Of a stretch of DNA of 64,000 nucleotides, positions 48,801 through 60,547 are shown one piece after another. The DNA is from Paramecium octaurelia (lineage: Eukaryota; Ciliophora; Oligohymenophorea; Peniculida; Parameciidae). Both the position numbers and the translations under genes were made by a program. The DNA lies in the NCBI GenBank assembly GCA_905182995.1, contig CAJJDP010000057.1, positions 192,676 to 256,675 on the forward strand, in the 5' to 3' direction. Within the stretch, counting starts at the first letter, position 1. Every line of letters begins with the position of its first letter. The notes beneath the pieces were generated by a model. It saw nothing but the letters and a program-made list of their open reading frames with translations. It searched no databases and was not told the DNA's origin.

Positions 48801-51787
48801 TCAACTCTTCCTTCTTAATCAAAAGTTCTTACTCCTATTATTTTATAATAGACTCGTTCTCTACCAACAATTTTTCATAATGCTATATAATTTCTGCAAT
48901 TTCTAAATTCTTTTGTTGAATTTCCCTTTCATGAACAATCTTTGTTAATTCTAATTATCTGTCCTTCTACTCCACTAATAATTTTTGTTATTTTTATAAT
49001 TCTTCATATTAAGCCTATTTTTCCTCAAGTTCATTTTCGTAGTCATCTCTTTGTTATTCTATCTATTATTCTAATTTCGTTTATTTTTCTTTTAGAAGCT
49101 AAAGATAAAATGAATAATACCTCAAATTCTTTATTTTTATTTTCCAGTTCCAATTGCTTTTCTTATAATTCTTTATTCAATTATTTGGTTTAATTTTGCA
49201 ATTAATTAATTTATGTTTGGATTACTGATTCTTATTAATTAACAAATTAATCAAGCTACCTCTTGTTTTCATTTTTCAGTTCTTCAATCTACATTTGATG
49301 CTACTTCACAATAGTTTATATTTGACTTTCATACTCATTTTAAATATTAGTGTTTTCAATTTTAGAATTCTTAATAATAGTTTGAAGTTCATTTTAATAC
49401 AATAACTCTTATTACTCTTACTTTTGAATCAATTATTTAACCTAATTCAATAGATCATCAATTTATTATTTCTATTACTGTAATTAATTACTTAAGTCCT
49501 CTTAATGTTGATTACTTTAAATCTACAAATTTTATTTCTCAGCTTTTAAAGCTTCGATTTATACTTTCAATTAATCATTCTCTAACTTACCTAAATGCAC
49601 CGTATTTTATAGGGAATCCTATTATTGTTTTGATTACTCTAATTCATGTTATTAGGATTGGAGTTGTTAATTCAATTACCTAACTTCTTGCTTTGCTTCC
49701 CCTATTTATTCATTTAAATGTTGGGCTTCTTGAACATGTATTTGATTTTGTTCTACTATTTATTGTATCTCTTATTCTTTTTGCAATAGTTACTAATTTA
49801 ATTATTCAACAGCTCTGCTCTTCAGTTCCAATTATTCATTTTATTAATCTAAGGTTAAATCTCTTTATTTGTGATCAATGATTTTAATTTCATCTTCATC
49901 ATGAACTGTAATGCCTATTTAATCAAGTGATTATTTGATTTTATCTTCTTTTTCTACAAACTTAGTTAATTTTTCATTGAGTTTTTCTTTTTCACTTTGC
50001 AATTAAGTAAACTCCTCCACTGGTACATAAACTTATGAGAATTATTGTTAAATTTATTTTTGTAATTTCTTCCTTTCATCCAAAGATTCCTAAATTAATA
50101 AATAGAATGAATTACATTAACAGTAGTTACAATAGTATTGAGCATTGATACATTTTCATTAATTTATAGTTTAGCTTTTTCTACATTTTTGGCTGATCCC
50201 TCTTTGATTCTAAGACTATCAGAGAATTTCTTCATAACTGCAGCTTGACTCAACAGGGCTTTGGAGAGTTCTTCTTGATAATCGTTTGATAAATCTTCAG
50301 CTCCATTTGCGTGTTTCAATCTGACGATTTATTCATTTTACAATCGAATAATTAATTTTAGTTGTTGTTCCAATTATGAACTTAATTAGAAGGCTTCTCG
50401 TAATTCTTTGATTCCACTTAAGTACTTCTCAATTTCTATATAAAGGGCAGTCTCACTCTCAGTAGATTGTTCAAGATAGACTTTGAGTATTTCTTCAAGC
50501 TTGATATATCTTTAATCTTTAGCATTAAGATCTTCAAAATTGATATTATGCATGACTAATTTATGATGAGTATTTTACTGATGTTTTATTTAGAAGGAGA
50601 TTCTGCTGATTTAGAGGAGGTAGTTTAGAGACCGACAATCCATTTGGCTAATTCTTATTTTAATCTTTTGATTTCATTTTTGAGACTCTCCAAAGATCCA
50701 CTTTCATCTTCATTAACTCTAGCCTTGTTTTTGACTTGTTTGACTCTTCTAGAGAATAGAAGTGTAGAGAGTGTTTCCTAAAAAAACAAATTGGATTATT
50801 GTATATTTGCTATGAGATGAGTTCTGGAATTGCCTCCAAGAGAATCTTTGAGTAAGAACGTGAGTTTTGAATCACGATAATGAACATATCTATTTTATTC
50901 CTTGTCTTCCACTAATGAATTGATGACATTGCCCAGTATGTGAAGACTCCTATTGATTTGACAACCTTCTCGGAGTCTCTCACCTTAAACTTGGGTATGC
51001 TTCTATCTTTCACTACCAGCTAGATCCACAAAATGGAATCTAGAGAATCTGTGGTTGATGAGTGAATGACTTTATCTTCTGGATTCCAATTAGACAGTGA
51101 AAACACTATGAGAACGGGAAGATTCGAAATTCATTTAAGTTGATGAGATATGTCTATTTTCATTGCCTCGTTGGACTACTTCCATAGCCTCTACAACATT
51201 GGCGCAACATTCTTCAGTCAGAAATTCAACGTATACTCCTTTGTTCAGATCCTCTCGGAGTTGCAAGTTACCCAAATCAGGATTAAGAAGATCAATGATG
51301 TGTTCATTATAAATTTCGAGATGTGAGCACTTGATTAAGTATTCGACTGAGGGATCTTTTTCTTAGTCTTCAAAGACACATCGAAAGAGATAATCTATTA
51401 TACGTGGTAGTAGTCCTGGTTACTGAGATGTTCCTGTCATAGTGTAAGTTTTGCCTGACCCTGTCTAACCATATACAAACACACATCCGTTGTAGCCTAA
51501 AATTACAGTTAATCATACCTTCTAAACAATTATTAGCTTATTGCTGTCCAATCATGAAAAAGATATCTTCCTATGTAGAGTCTGCTCCAGCCACATTATC
51601 AAACGAGAAGAATTTCTACTCTTACTGATTCTATCCTTCTATGAAGATGGTATTCTTCAGGTTTGGATCAGTTCGTATGCACGTCTTTCCTTCTTCAAAC
51701 ATGGGTCTAGTTACATGTCTTTTTAATGTACTTTATTCTTATTGAAACTTGTATGTTATCTCGTTCTTGTTGTTTTCTTTCTGTCAT
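45855..51787 (-). CDS. Long kinesin-12-like motor with giant coiled-coil tail
   Basis: Motor domain at the N-terminus: [98 protein letters not shown] and [18 protein letters not shown]. The [24 protein letters not shown] text and long tail fit kinesin-12 (KIF15-like). About 1,500 residues of nearly continuous coiled coil follow to about 46100, then a polar end [17 protein letters not shown] and TGA. Introns seen: 25 nt near the start, 22 nt near 51500, 26 nt near 50100, 26 nt near 46920, 22 nt near 46510 and 25 nt near 46240. I found no ATG/TGA pattern suggesting two genes, but the middle was checked only in parts. Start codon 13 bp from that of GlnRS. Confidence 0.87.
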
Positions 51788-51800
51788 TTTAATTAAATAA
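51788..51800. promoter_or_regulatory. 13-bp gap between divergent start codons
   Basis: Only 13 bases (TTTTAATTAAATA, with 51787 as the A of the kinesin ATG on the minus strand) separate the start codons of the kinesin and GlnRS genes. Both 5' leaders and the core promoters must therefore overlap each other or the coding sequences. No motif can be named. Confidence 0.45.
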
Positions 51801-53900
51801 ATGCAATATTTACTCAGACATTTCATTCGCATACCCCTCTACCACTATTCCTAATGCATTCCCTCTATTGCATCCACCCTTAAGAATCTCTCTCCCTCTT
51901 AGCTAACTCAATTCAATCAACTCGTATCAAATGAAGACGAGAAACAACTCAAATTGATTGCCTATCTAGTTTAAAAGTTAAAGCCTGGACTAATACCATT
52001 TAAATAGGTATTACTCCAATAAATCAGAAACAAATCAATTGAATCGAATTAGGATTTGGAATATGCAATCAAATTGATTCAAAAAATACAAAATCCAGAA
52101 TTCTATCTCAATGAATATATCAACACTATTCAAGAAAAGAGAATACATTCATGCATTATTCAAATAACCCAAAAATATCCTGGTCTTTGCTCAAATGAAT
52201 AATTCATTAAAATTAAATAGCAATTTCCAGAATGCACTCAGGAAATGGTAATCAAAATTACTTCACTTAAACAGAATCAATAGAAACAACAAATATATTA
52301 GAAGATACAAACATTCACACCCAGAGATATACCTGAATAGCATAATCAACCTGAACAATTAGAAAAACACAAATGTATCACTCAAGGTAAAATTGTATTA
52401 AGATTTCCTCCTGAACCCAATGGATACCTCCATTTGGGACATGTTAGATCAATCAGATTGAACTTTCATTCTGCTGAATAATTAAATGGCCATTGCTATC
52501 TAAGATACGACGATACCAATCCTGCTAATGAAAAGTAAATTTATATTGATGAAATTGAAGACAATGTAAAATGGTTTGGACATAAACCAACTCATATCAC
52601 ATATGCTTCAGATTACTTTCCATTTATTTTCGATTGTGCACTCAGATTAATAAAAGAAAATAAAGTACTTCCTATTTGATATTCAAATTAGGCCTTCGTT
52701 TGCGAATAGAATAGAGAGGACATGAAGGAATACAGAAAAAACAAATAGCCCTCACCTTACAGAGATAGAGACATAGATGAAAGTTTGCGTATTTTCAAAG
52801 AGATGCAAGAGGGGAAACATCCTGAAAGCAAATACACTCTAAGATTAAAAATTGACTATCAACATGCCAATCCCACTCTTAGGGATCCAGTAATCTATAG
52901 AGTTTTGTATACTCAGCATCCTAAGAGTGGTGATAAATGGAAAGTGTACCCTATGTATGATTTTGCTCATTGCATTTGTGATTCAATCGAGAACATCACT
53001 CATTCCCTTTGTACTCTAGAGTTCGAGATTCGAAGGGAACTTTATTATTGGATACTAACAAACCTGAATCTGTATAAGCCATTTGTGTACGAGTTTTCTC
53101 GCTTAAACGTTTCGAACAACATGTTATCTAAGCGAAAGATTGGGAAGATGATTGAAATGGGGATTGTTAAGGGATGGGATGACCCCCGATTATTGACTTT
53201 GGCTGGATTGAGGAAGAGGGGGTACACTCCTTAGGCTATAAATGAGTTCATCGATCAAGTGAGTGTGCCAAGGGGAGGCAATGAACAAATAATCTCTATT
53301 AAATTGTTGGAGAATTGTATAAGGAAGGAATTGGAAAAAACGGTTCCTAAGATCATGGCCATTCTGAATCCAGTCTTGATTGATGTTGAAATTGATAATA
53401 ATACAATAAAATAAGTTTACGTTTAATAAGATGATGTGAAGATGGTTGGGAGTCCTGATTTCTATGGTTTAACACCGAATAAGTAGGTTTGCTTAAGGTT
53501 TTTTGGAGTAATCCTTTGCGAAAACATCATTTTGGAGAATGAGAGGGTGAAATACATAAAAGTGAAATTGGTATCCACAGATTTGAATGAGAGGAAGAAA
53601 TTAAAAGGGTAACTAAACTGGTTGGATAAAAATGATTGCATTGCTGCAACTGTGAATGAGTATTCCTATCTCTTTGATACTGAGAATCCTGCTGATATTC
53701 CGGAATTCTGGAATAATATTAATAAAAACTCATTACAAATCTATGACGTCAAAGTTCCTAAGTCTTTAGAATACAAAATTGGAGATAGATTCTAATTTGA
53801 GCGTAACGGATTTTATATAGTTGATTCCATTTAGGACGGGCATATCTATTTCAATAAGATAGTTGGACTTGTGGAAGGAGAGAAGAAAAGTCTAAAGTGA
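51801..53900 (+). CDS. QARS1: Glutaminyl-tRNA synthetase
   Basis: Class I synthetase that charges tRNA-Gln, including here the tRNAs reading UAA and UAG. N-terminal helical domain (about 190 aa), then [20 protein letters not shown] with the HIGH-type HLGH (52431-52442), [20 protein letters not shown], the GlnRS text [43 protein letters not shown], the KMSKS equivalent MLSKRK (53121-53138), [20 protein letters not shown], and the two anticodon-binding beta-barrels to KSLK then TGA. One intron, 52665-52691 (27 nt, removes an in-frame TGA). The first 30 residues ([18 protein letters not shown]...) are hydrophobic and basic, so mitochondrial targeting is possible. Next gene starts 50 bp downstream. 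Confidence 0.97.
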
Positions 53901-53950
53901 AGAGTTTATACGTCGGAATAATAAAAATATATTGCTTATTTTATTTAATT

Positions 53951-56640
53951 ATGTAATAAATTACAAATTAGAAGTTTGAGTCCCTTAGAGAACAATTGGC
54001 CACTTCCTATAAATAATCTCAAATATTTTCTACCTACAAACATCAGAACTAGCTCTATTAATCTTCAATAATCAAGAGTGAGGACAGTTGTTTGGAATAT
54101 AGTAACTTTGAATAAGAGTAAGAATAAGGAACAATACATTCCTCCGTAAAATCAGTGAAGAAAAAAAAATAATAAGCACGAGTGGTATGGATTTTGATCA
54201 TTCCTTTAGATGGATTCACAATACAACTAAAAAGAAATACTTTAAAGTGTTACCAAAAGCATCATCCCAAAAATCATAATGATATAGAGGAACTATAGGA
54301 GATATTTAAATATGAAAACATTTCAAAAGAAACTTAGATAGTTGAGAAATAGGAAATATGTTGTTGTTGAATTTCACTAGATTGAAAAAAATTATAATGA
54401 AGACTTAAATATTATTGTTGCCAGATTGATGTCAGACATCAGGTAATCCTTATAAATGCTATTTAGTAAGGCGTCAATCCATTTTGACTGAAGAAGAGTT
54501 GCTGTCCCTATTTTTGAATGTTGAGTAAATACAACAACTAAATTACAAATTCTATATTACCATACAATGTAATTACCATTTCTATTTAAGAAATTTTACA
54601 AAATTATTGGCATTTTATTATTATTTCATAATAATTCAAGATTTACATCCCTTTTTTTAAAATCTATTATGATTACTGCAGCAGATTTTAACTAGAAAAT
54701 ATCAATAAACTACGTAACACAAAAGTATCATATTGCCATTAAATTTATAGGCAGAATTCAACTAGTACCTTCAGAGTATTGAAGCCAGTGGACTCCTCAA
54801 GGGTTTGACATTTGAATCATTTCTTGTCAAACCCGTATAATAATTACCGAGATATGTCTTGATGATAGAAAAGTTAATTAAATACACTGAATTGAGTCAT
54901 CCAGATTATCTTGATCTTAAACAAATATAAGAGTAATTCTATAAAATCAACGAGTAAATCAATTAGATGATGAATACGTATCAATTTCAATATTCTGTTA
55001 CTAGTACTCAAAGTAATTTGAAATTACTGGCCTAATTCGGAACAATTGATTAATTGGAAATTGAGATGATCTAAAAAAAGTAGTTAGAAGAAGAGCAATT
55101 TCTTAAAAATTTATAATAATAGGTGTCTATCCACATTGTATCCACTTTCAAATAGAAGGATGGTATCAATACTTTCATAGTCTATATAATCTAAGTAATT
55201 TATCATTCCTATTGAAAGATTTAAATTAATAATTATAGGATCAGAACATATCAAAGGTATAGCGATTTACTAGATCTTGAAACAACTCTTTTAGACAGAA
55301 ATTTTGATATAGACGGATTACAAAGTAACTGTGCAAATTTAATCTCTGAAAAAAAATTAATCAAACTTCGTCAAGAATCCATATTACATTTCTTAACATC
55401 AATATTCTTGAACAAATAAATGAAACAATATGAAGATATTCTCATATCACATCTTGATCTACCTGAAAATTTCTTTGCAATCGATAAAATCCACAATGAA
55501 ACTCTAGTCACGATGAGAGGGAGTTACACAACTTTAATGAGAAACACCTTATTTTAAGAGGATGAATTTGAAATCATAGTAATTTTACCAGATGATAAAA
55601 ACATTACTCTGAATATTACTTAACACTGCAAAACTATTGATTTAATAGACACCATTTGTAGATCCATCTTTTTAGATCGAAACTTCGATTTCAAATTGAT
55701 GATTTTCTAAAACAATACTTGTAGATATTTAGATGACAATGAGGTTGTTTATAAGGTTATGAAAAACTACAATAAAAATCAACAAAGTAAGATTATTTTT
55801 TAATTAGATTTCTTATCCAAATTTTTCAACGGAATATATTATTCGATGAGTTCTAAGTAATAGCCAAAGTTTTATTTGAAGAAATACTTGTATCTCTGTT
55901 ACGAAATAGAATTTGAACAATTTAGTAAAAATAAAAGGAGATCTCAATTATTATTTTACTAGGAGTTATCACTAATGAAATTCAATCATTCTCACATGAG
56001 TAGGCAAGAATATGTTGTTCAATGTGCACTTGCCATTTGCATTCTATATAACAATGAAGTTCATAAGATTAAAACATTCGAATAAGTGAGAATGTAATGG
56101 TTCTAGAACTTTGTACCTTTACTAATTTTAAATAGTATTAAGAAGGCTGATTGGAAAAAATAAATATTTTAATAGATTCTAAACATTTTGACAGAATTGC
56201 AAGTTCAAAAGTTTCAACTTAGCTTGAACAATGAAATAAGAATATTGGAAATTGAGTTTCTGAACAATCTCTATAAATAAAAACTACATGGAATGAAGTT
56301 ATTTACAGTAAAAATGTTGTAAAATTCATTTTTAAATTCATAAAAAAGAATGCCTATTAAAGTATCCATAGGAATCCTTCATAATGAAATTCTAATATAT
56401 GAATAAAATTAAAGTATTCCTCTGATGTCATTGCCAATTTAGTAAATGCAGTAATTGTCTATTCAGAATAGTGTAATGACAACTACTTTTCTTGAAGGGG
56501 TTATCACTTTTCAACATTAGTCAATATTGGAAGTCTATAGATTAATGGAGGAATACTAATAAATTAGTCTTCTAAAATAGAAATTAGGTCATCCAGATAT
56601 GATAGAAACCAACGATGTCAGTTAAAGTTAAATTATATGA
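53951..56640 (+). CDS. RhoGEF-PX-FERM multidomain protein
   Basis: About 850 aa. Low-complexity N-terminus (MQQITNQKFESLREQLA), an IQ-like motif (MIQRNYRRYLNMKTFQKK), a DH/RhoGEF domain (VEFHQIEKNYNEDLNIIV, ELLSLFLNVEQIQQLNYKF, FKIYIPFFKIYYDY, YLQSIEASGLLKGLTFESF, LVKPVQQLPRYVLMIEKLIK), then a PX-like domain (VSIHIVSTF, RTYQRYSDLLDLETTL, ESILHFLTSIF) and a FERM module (LPDDKNITLNITQHCKTID, LYLCYEIEFEQF, EYVVQCALAICILYNN, EGVITFQHQSILEVYRLME). Five to six introns of 22-28 nt; the start is supported by a fluent frame. Predicted to activate a Rho-family GTPase at phosphoinositide membranes. The 3' part is repeated at 57227-57983 by the assembly. Confidence 0.87.
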
Positions 56641-56703
56641 CTTTATTTATTAATTTATTATTAAAATTTTGAGTTTAATAATTATAAATGTTCAAATATG
56701 ACC

Positions 56704-57225
56704 TCAAATCTCTATAATTATTTTATCCTCCCTTACTAATTGTTATTTTCTTTCATTTAATGATTGATCCGTATTGGAACTAAATTTTATATATTGAATA
56801 TATTTAGATTCATACTGATTTGGAGTATTTACTTTTTATTATGTTAATCCAAGTCAAGGATAATTGTTTAGAATAAGTCTTTGTTTTAAATTCAGTTCTA
56901 CAAAATGGAAATTTTTTAATTTTGCAACCACAAAGTCAAGCATTTCTAATGAAAGATATAAAAACAGGGAGTCACTGAACGATATCTTAATTACTTTTTA
57001 CATCCATATTTTATTGATTCCAAGCATATAATTCAATCCTCAAATTGTCTCAATCCAGTATTTTATTGTATTAGTTTTTATATGAGATCAATCCAAAATA
57101 TTCTTAGACAAATTTATCAGTGAACCCTCAATAATTAATAGAACCACTAAAACAGGTTCCAAAAATAATAATTATTATTTTATTCCTTTCTATATCCCTA
57201 TAATCTGATGATTTCTTTGATATAA
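56704..57225 (-). pseudogene. 3' end of EGF-like gene, cut by contig end (duplicate of 58047-58567)
   Basis: Same sequence as the start of the gene region described at 58047-59390, offset 1343. The last three bases before the N differ from the longer copy. Not a separate gene. Confidence 0.7.
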
Positions 57226-57226
57226 N

Positions 57227-58567
57227 ATACTTGTATCTCTGTTACGAAATAGAATTTGAACAATTTAGTAAAAATAAAAGGAGATCTCAATTATTATTTT
57301 ACTAGGAGTTATCACTAATGAAATTCAATCATTCTCACATGAGTAGGCAAGAATATGTTGTTCAATGTGCACTTGCCATTTGCATTCTATATAACAATGA
57401 AGTTCATAAGATTAAAACATTCGAATAAGTGAGAATGTAATGGTTCTAGAACTTTGTACCTTTACTAATTTTAAATAGTATTAAGAAGGCTGATTGGAAA
57501 AAATAAATATTTTAATAGATTCTAAACATTTTGACAGAATTGCAAGTTCAAAAGTTTCAACTTAGCTTGAACAATGAAATAAGAATATTGGAAATTGAGT
57601 TTCTGAACAATCTCTATAAATAAAAACTACATGGAATGAAGTTATTTACAGTAAAAATGTTGTAAAATTCATTTTTAAATTCATAAAAAAGAATGCCTAT
57701 TAAAGTATCCATAGGAATCCTTCATAATGAAATTCTAATATATGAATAAAATTAAAGTATTCCTCTGATGTCATTGCCAATTTAGTAAATGCAGTAATTG
57801 TCTATTCAGAATAGTGTAATGACAACTACTTTTCTTGAAGGGGTTATCACTTTTCAACATTAGTCAATATTGGAAGTCTATAGATTAATGGAGGAATACT
57901 AATAAATTAGTCTTCTAAAATAGAAATTAGGTCATCCAGATATGATAGAAACCAACGATGTCAGTTAAAGTTAAATTATATGACTTTATTTATTAATTTA
58001 TTATTAAAATTTTGAGTTTAATAATTATAAATGTTCAAATATGACCTCAAATCTCTATAATTATTTTATCCTCCCTTACTAATTGTTATTTTCTTTCATT
58101 TAATGATTGATCCGTATTGGAACTAAATTTTATATATTGAATATATTTAGATTCATACTGATTTGGAGTATTTACTTTTTATTATGTTAATCCAAGTCAA
58201 GGATAATTGTTTAGAATAAGTCTTTGTTTTAAATTCAGTTCTACAAAATGGAAATTTTTTAATTTTGCAACCACAAAGTCAAGCATTTCTAATGAAAGAT
58301 ATAAAAACAGGGAGTCACTGAACGATATCTTAATTACTTTTTACATCCATATTTTATTGATTCCAAGCATATAATTCAATCCTCAAATTGTCTCAATCCA
58401 GTATTTTATTGTATTAGTTTTTATATGAGATCAATCCAAAATATTCTTAGACAAATTTATCAGTGAACCCTCAATAATTAATAGAACCACTAAAACAGGT
58501 TCCAAAAATAATAATTATTATTTTATTCCTTTCTATATCCCTATAATCTGATGATTTCTTTGATAAT
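57227..58567 (+). repeat. Direct copy of 55884-57223 (probable unmerged contig overlap)
   Basis: After the single N at 57226 the sequence restarts inside the FERM part of the RhoGEF gene (ATACTTGTATCTCTGTTACG) and repeats about 1.34 kb, including that gene's stop (57981-57983) and the following convergent gene end. No difference was noticed except at the extreme end. It looks like two overlapping contigs laid end to end. Confidence 0.9.
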
Positions 58568-59390
58568 ATTCTAATATCCAATTCCGCATTTTAGGAATTA
58601 TTATTACCTAATCCTATGTAAACGATGTTTAAATATTAAGTAATTTGGAAAGTTCAATCTTCAAAATGATACCATTGGCTAAATTTTGCTCTTAGACAAG
58701 TTAGGAATTTCCAATTAAGGAGTTTGTCTATATGTCGAACTATATACTTGATATAGATTAATGCAAATTTACATACAGATTTTTCATCAACTGGGAGATT
58801 GCATAGTAATCACAAATCAGTGCTGCTATATTGATAAAGGAAAAATTTTCATTGAAAGGAATTTAAGTTTACCCTCACTAGAGGACTAGTCATAAAATAG
58901 CTGGATGATAGTTAACAAAATAAACCGAATTAATTCATTTGACATTCACAGTGACTATTTTAACAATAAGGTTTACTTACGGACTCAGTGTTATTGTATC
59001 CCTTACAATCATTCATGCAACCTGATTTATAGGAACCTTTTTTATAGGTTAACAAATTTTCAATTAGAATGTCTTATTATGATGAAGCATAATAAATAGA
59101 TCTGATTAAAAAGAGTATTCTATAAGCTATTAATTGCTATTTGATTGTATACTATGAAAATCATAACAATTTAGCTTTGATTTTTAATTTTAAATCTTGT
59201 TCGTCCATTGTCTGTGGGTCTAAATCCTCATTTGATCCAAAAAGCAGGACACCGTTTAATCTCAGTTACAATCTAAAAGTAATTAGAATTTGATGACTAT
59301 GCTTTGAACCATTTGTGTAATATTTGGTTTTAAAGCGAGAGTCTGTTTAATTTGAAGTATACCCTAATGATGATATATATTACAAATGAG
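58047..59390 (-). pseudogene. EGF-like / surface-protein-like coding region, broken or poorly resolved
   Basis: The minus strand shows fluent coding stretches in changing frames: HSHQILITFRLQLRLNGVLL and DEQDLKLKIKAK near 59250, IEYSFQSDLFIMLHHNKT, then a Cys-rich EGF-like piece PYCQNSHCECQMNQFGLFC near 58970, then AALICDYYAISQLMKNLYV, a possible TM (LFLEPVLVVLLII) near 58500 and an end SLNERKQQLVREDKIIIEI then TGA (58047-58049). Several frame changes have no clear GT-AG intron and TGA interrupts the TM region. The N-terminal part recalls a laminin-G-like fold, but weakly. It may be a pseudogene of a type I membrane protein. Confidence 0.38.
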
Positions 59391-59438
59391 GAAGATAAAT
59401 ATAAGTATGATCATTATAATTATATATTATATTTTTAA

Positions 59439-60290
59439 ATGGGAAATTAATGTAAGGGCTAGTATTGTGATAATGAATATCGATAGGAAGTGTCACATAC
59501 TCCATTAGACATATTCAATAAGATAGTAAAAATATAAGCAATCATACGGGGATTCCTGTCAAGAAGGTAAAAGCTTATATTGAGAAATAATAAATAATTA
59601 TTAATGGAAGAAAGGAGAATCTTAAAAAAGTTTGGATTTAATAAATTGGAACACGTATTAACCTACAGGATTCTGAGGAAGAAAAACATTAAGATTATAG
59701 TTTAGGATACAGAGGCATATGTTGGTGAAATTAATAGTTAAAATTAACCACATGGAATGGGAAGAATAGTTTACTCAAATAATAGTTATAAAGAAGGAGA
59801 ATTTCAGAATGGAGAATTACGCAAAGGAATCTATTATTTCAATGATGTTATATTGCAAGGGTAATTTCAAAATAATTTATTACATGGTCGAGGCAGAACA
59901 AAGTTAAAAGATGGAACCATTTATGAAGGTGGATTTGAAAGAGGAATCCGAAGTGGATATGGCAAATTAATAGACACTAATGGCAATATTTTCGAAGGTC
60001 AGTTTAAAAATGGATTATTAAATGGAGATGGAGAATTCGTTGGAAAAGATGGTAGATATTATAATGGAGAATGGTTAAATGGTAAATATCATGGCAGAGG
60101 AGAATTGCTCTTTCCTGATGGTCAAAAGTATGTTGGAGAATTTGAGAATCACAGGAGACATGGCTTTGGTCAACAAATTACCTAACATGGTTAATATATT
60201 GGAACTTGGAAAAATGGGAAATAGTGTGGAGAAGGTTAATTAGTCTTTAATGGTTAACAGATAAAATGTATTAACGGATGTTATAAGTGA
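59439..60290 (+). CDS. IQ and MORN-repeat protein with MGNxC acylation motif
   Basis: About 283 aa with no intron needed. Start MGNQCKGQYCDNEYRQE: Gly2 and Cys5 fit N-myristoylation plus palmitoylation. An IQ motif (VKIQAIIRGFLSRRQKLIL, residues about 38-56) would bind calmodulin. MORN repeats run from about residue 110 (PHGMGRIVYSNNSYKEGEF, YEGGFERGIRSGYGKL, YNGEWLNGKYHGRGELLF, YVGEFENHRRHGFGQ, YIGTWKNGKQCGEG) to TGA. Not a close copy of the MORN genes near 13-26 kb. Probably a membrane-attached, Ca2+/calmodulin-responsive scaffold. Confidence 0.9.
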
Positions 60291-60444
60291 TTGTGAAACG
60301 AATTTCTACTTATTTTTTATTTATGACTCTATCTATATAAATATATATGAATTGTTAATCCAGTTGTTTAACCATAACTAACTAGTAGATTACAAAGCTA
60401 TTATTTATATTTTTAAATTATAATATAAGAATTAGAACATTAAT

Positions 60445-60509
60445 CATTGGGTTTCTTCAGAAAATAAATTTTTTTTATTTAAACTTAGTTTCTTCATTCA
60501 TGGTCAATG
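60445..60509 (-). promoter_or_regulatory. SECIS-like hairpin in the 3' UTR of selenoprotein W
   Basis: It starts about 39 nt after the SelW stop. On the minus strand: CATTG pairs with CAATG (helix I); an internal loop follows, then the 5' quartet ATGA (60494-60497 on plus), one A, then GAAACTAAG pairs with TTTATTTTC (one mismatch, one G-T; helix II), an A-rich apical loop of about 15 nt, and the 3' quartet side TGA (60457-60459). This is the expected SECIS order: AUGA / AA-rich loop / UGA. Drawn by eye; helix II is short, so moderate confidence. Confidence 0.55.
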
Positions 60510-60547
60510 TACCAATTCAATATATTATCTCATTTTATTAGAGACTT

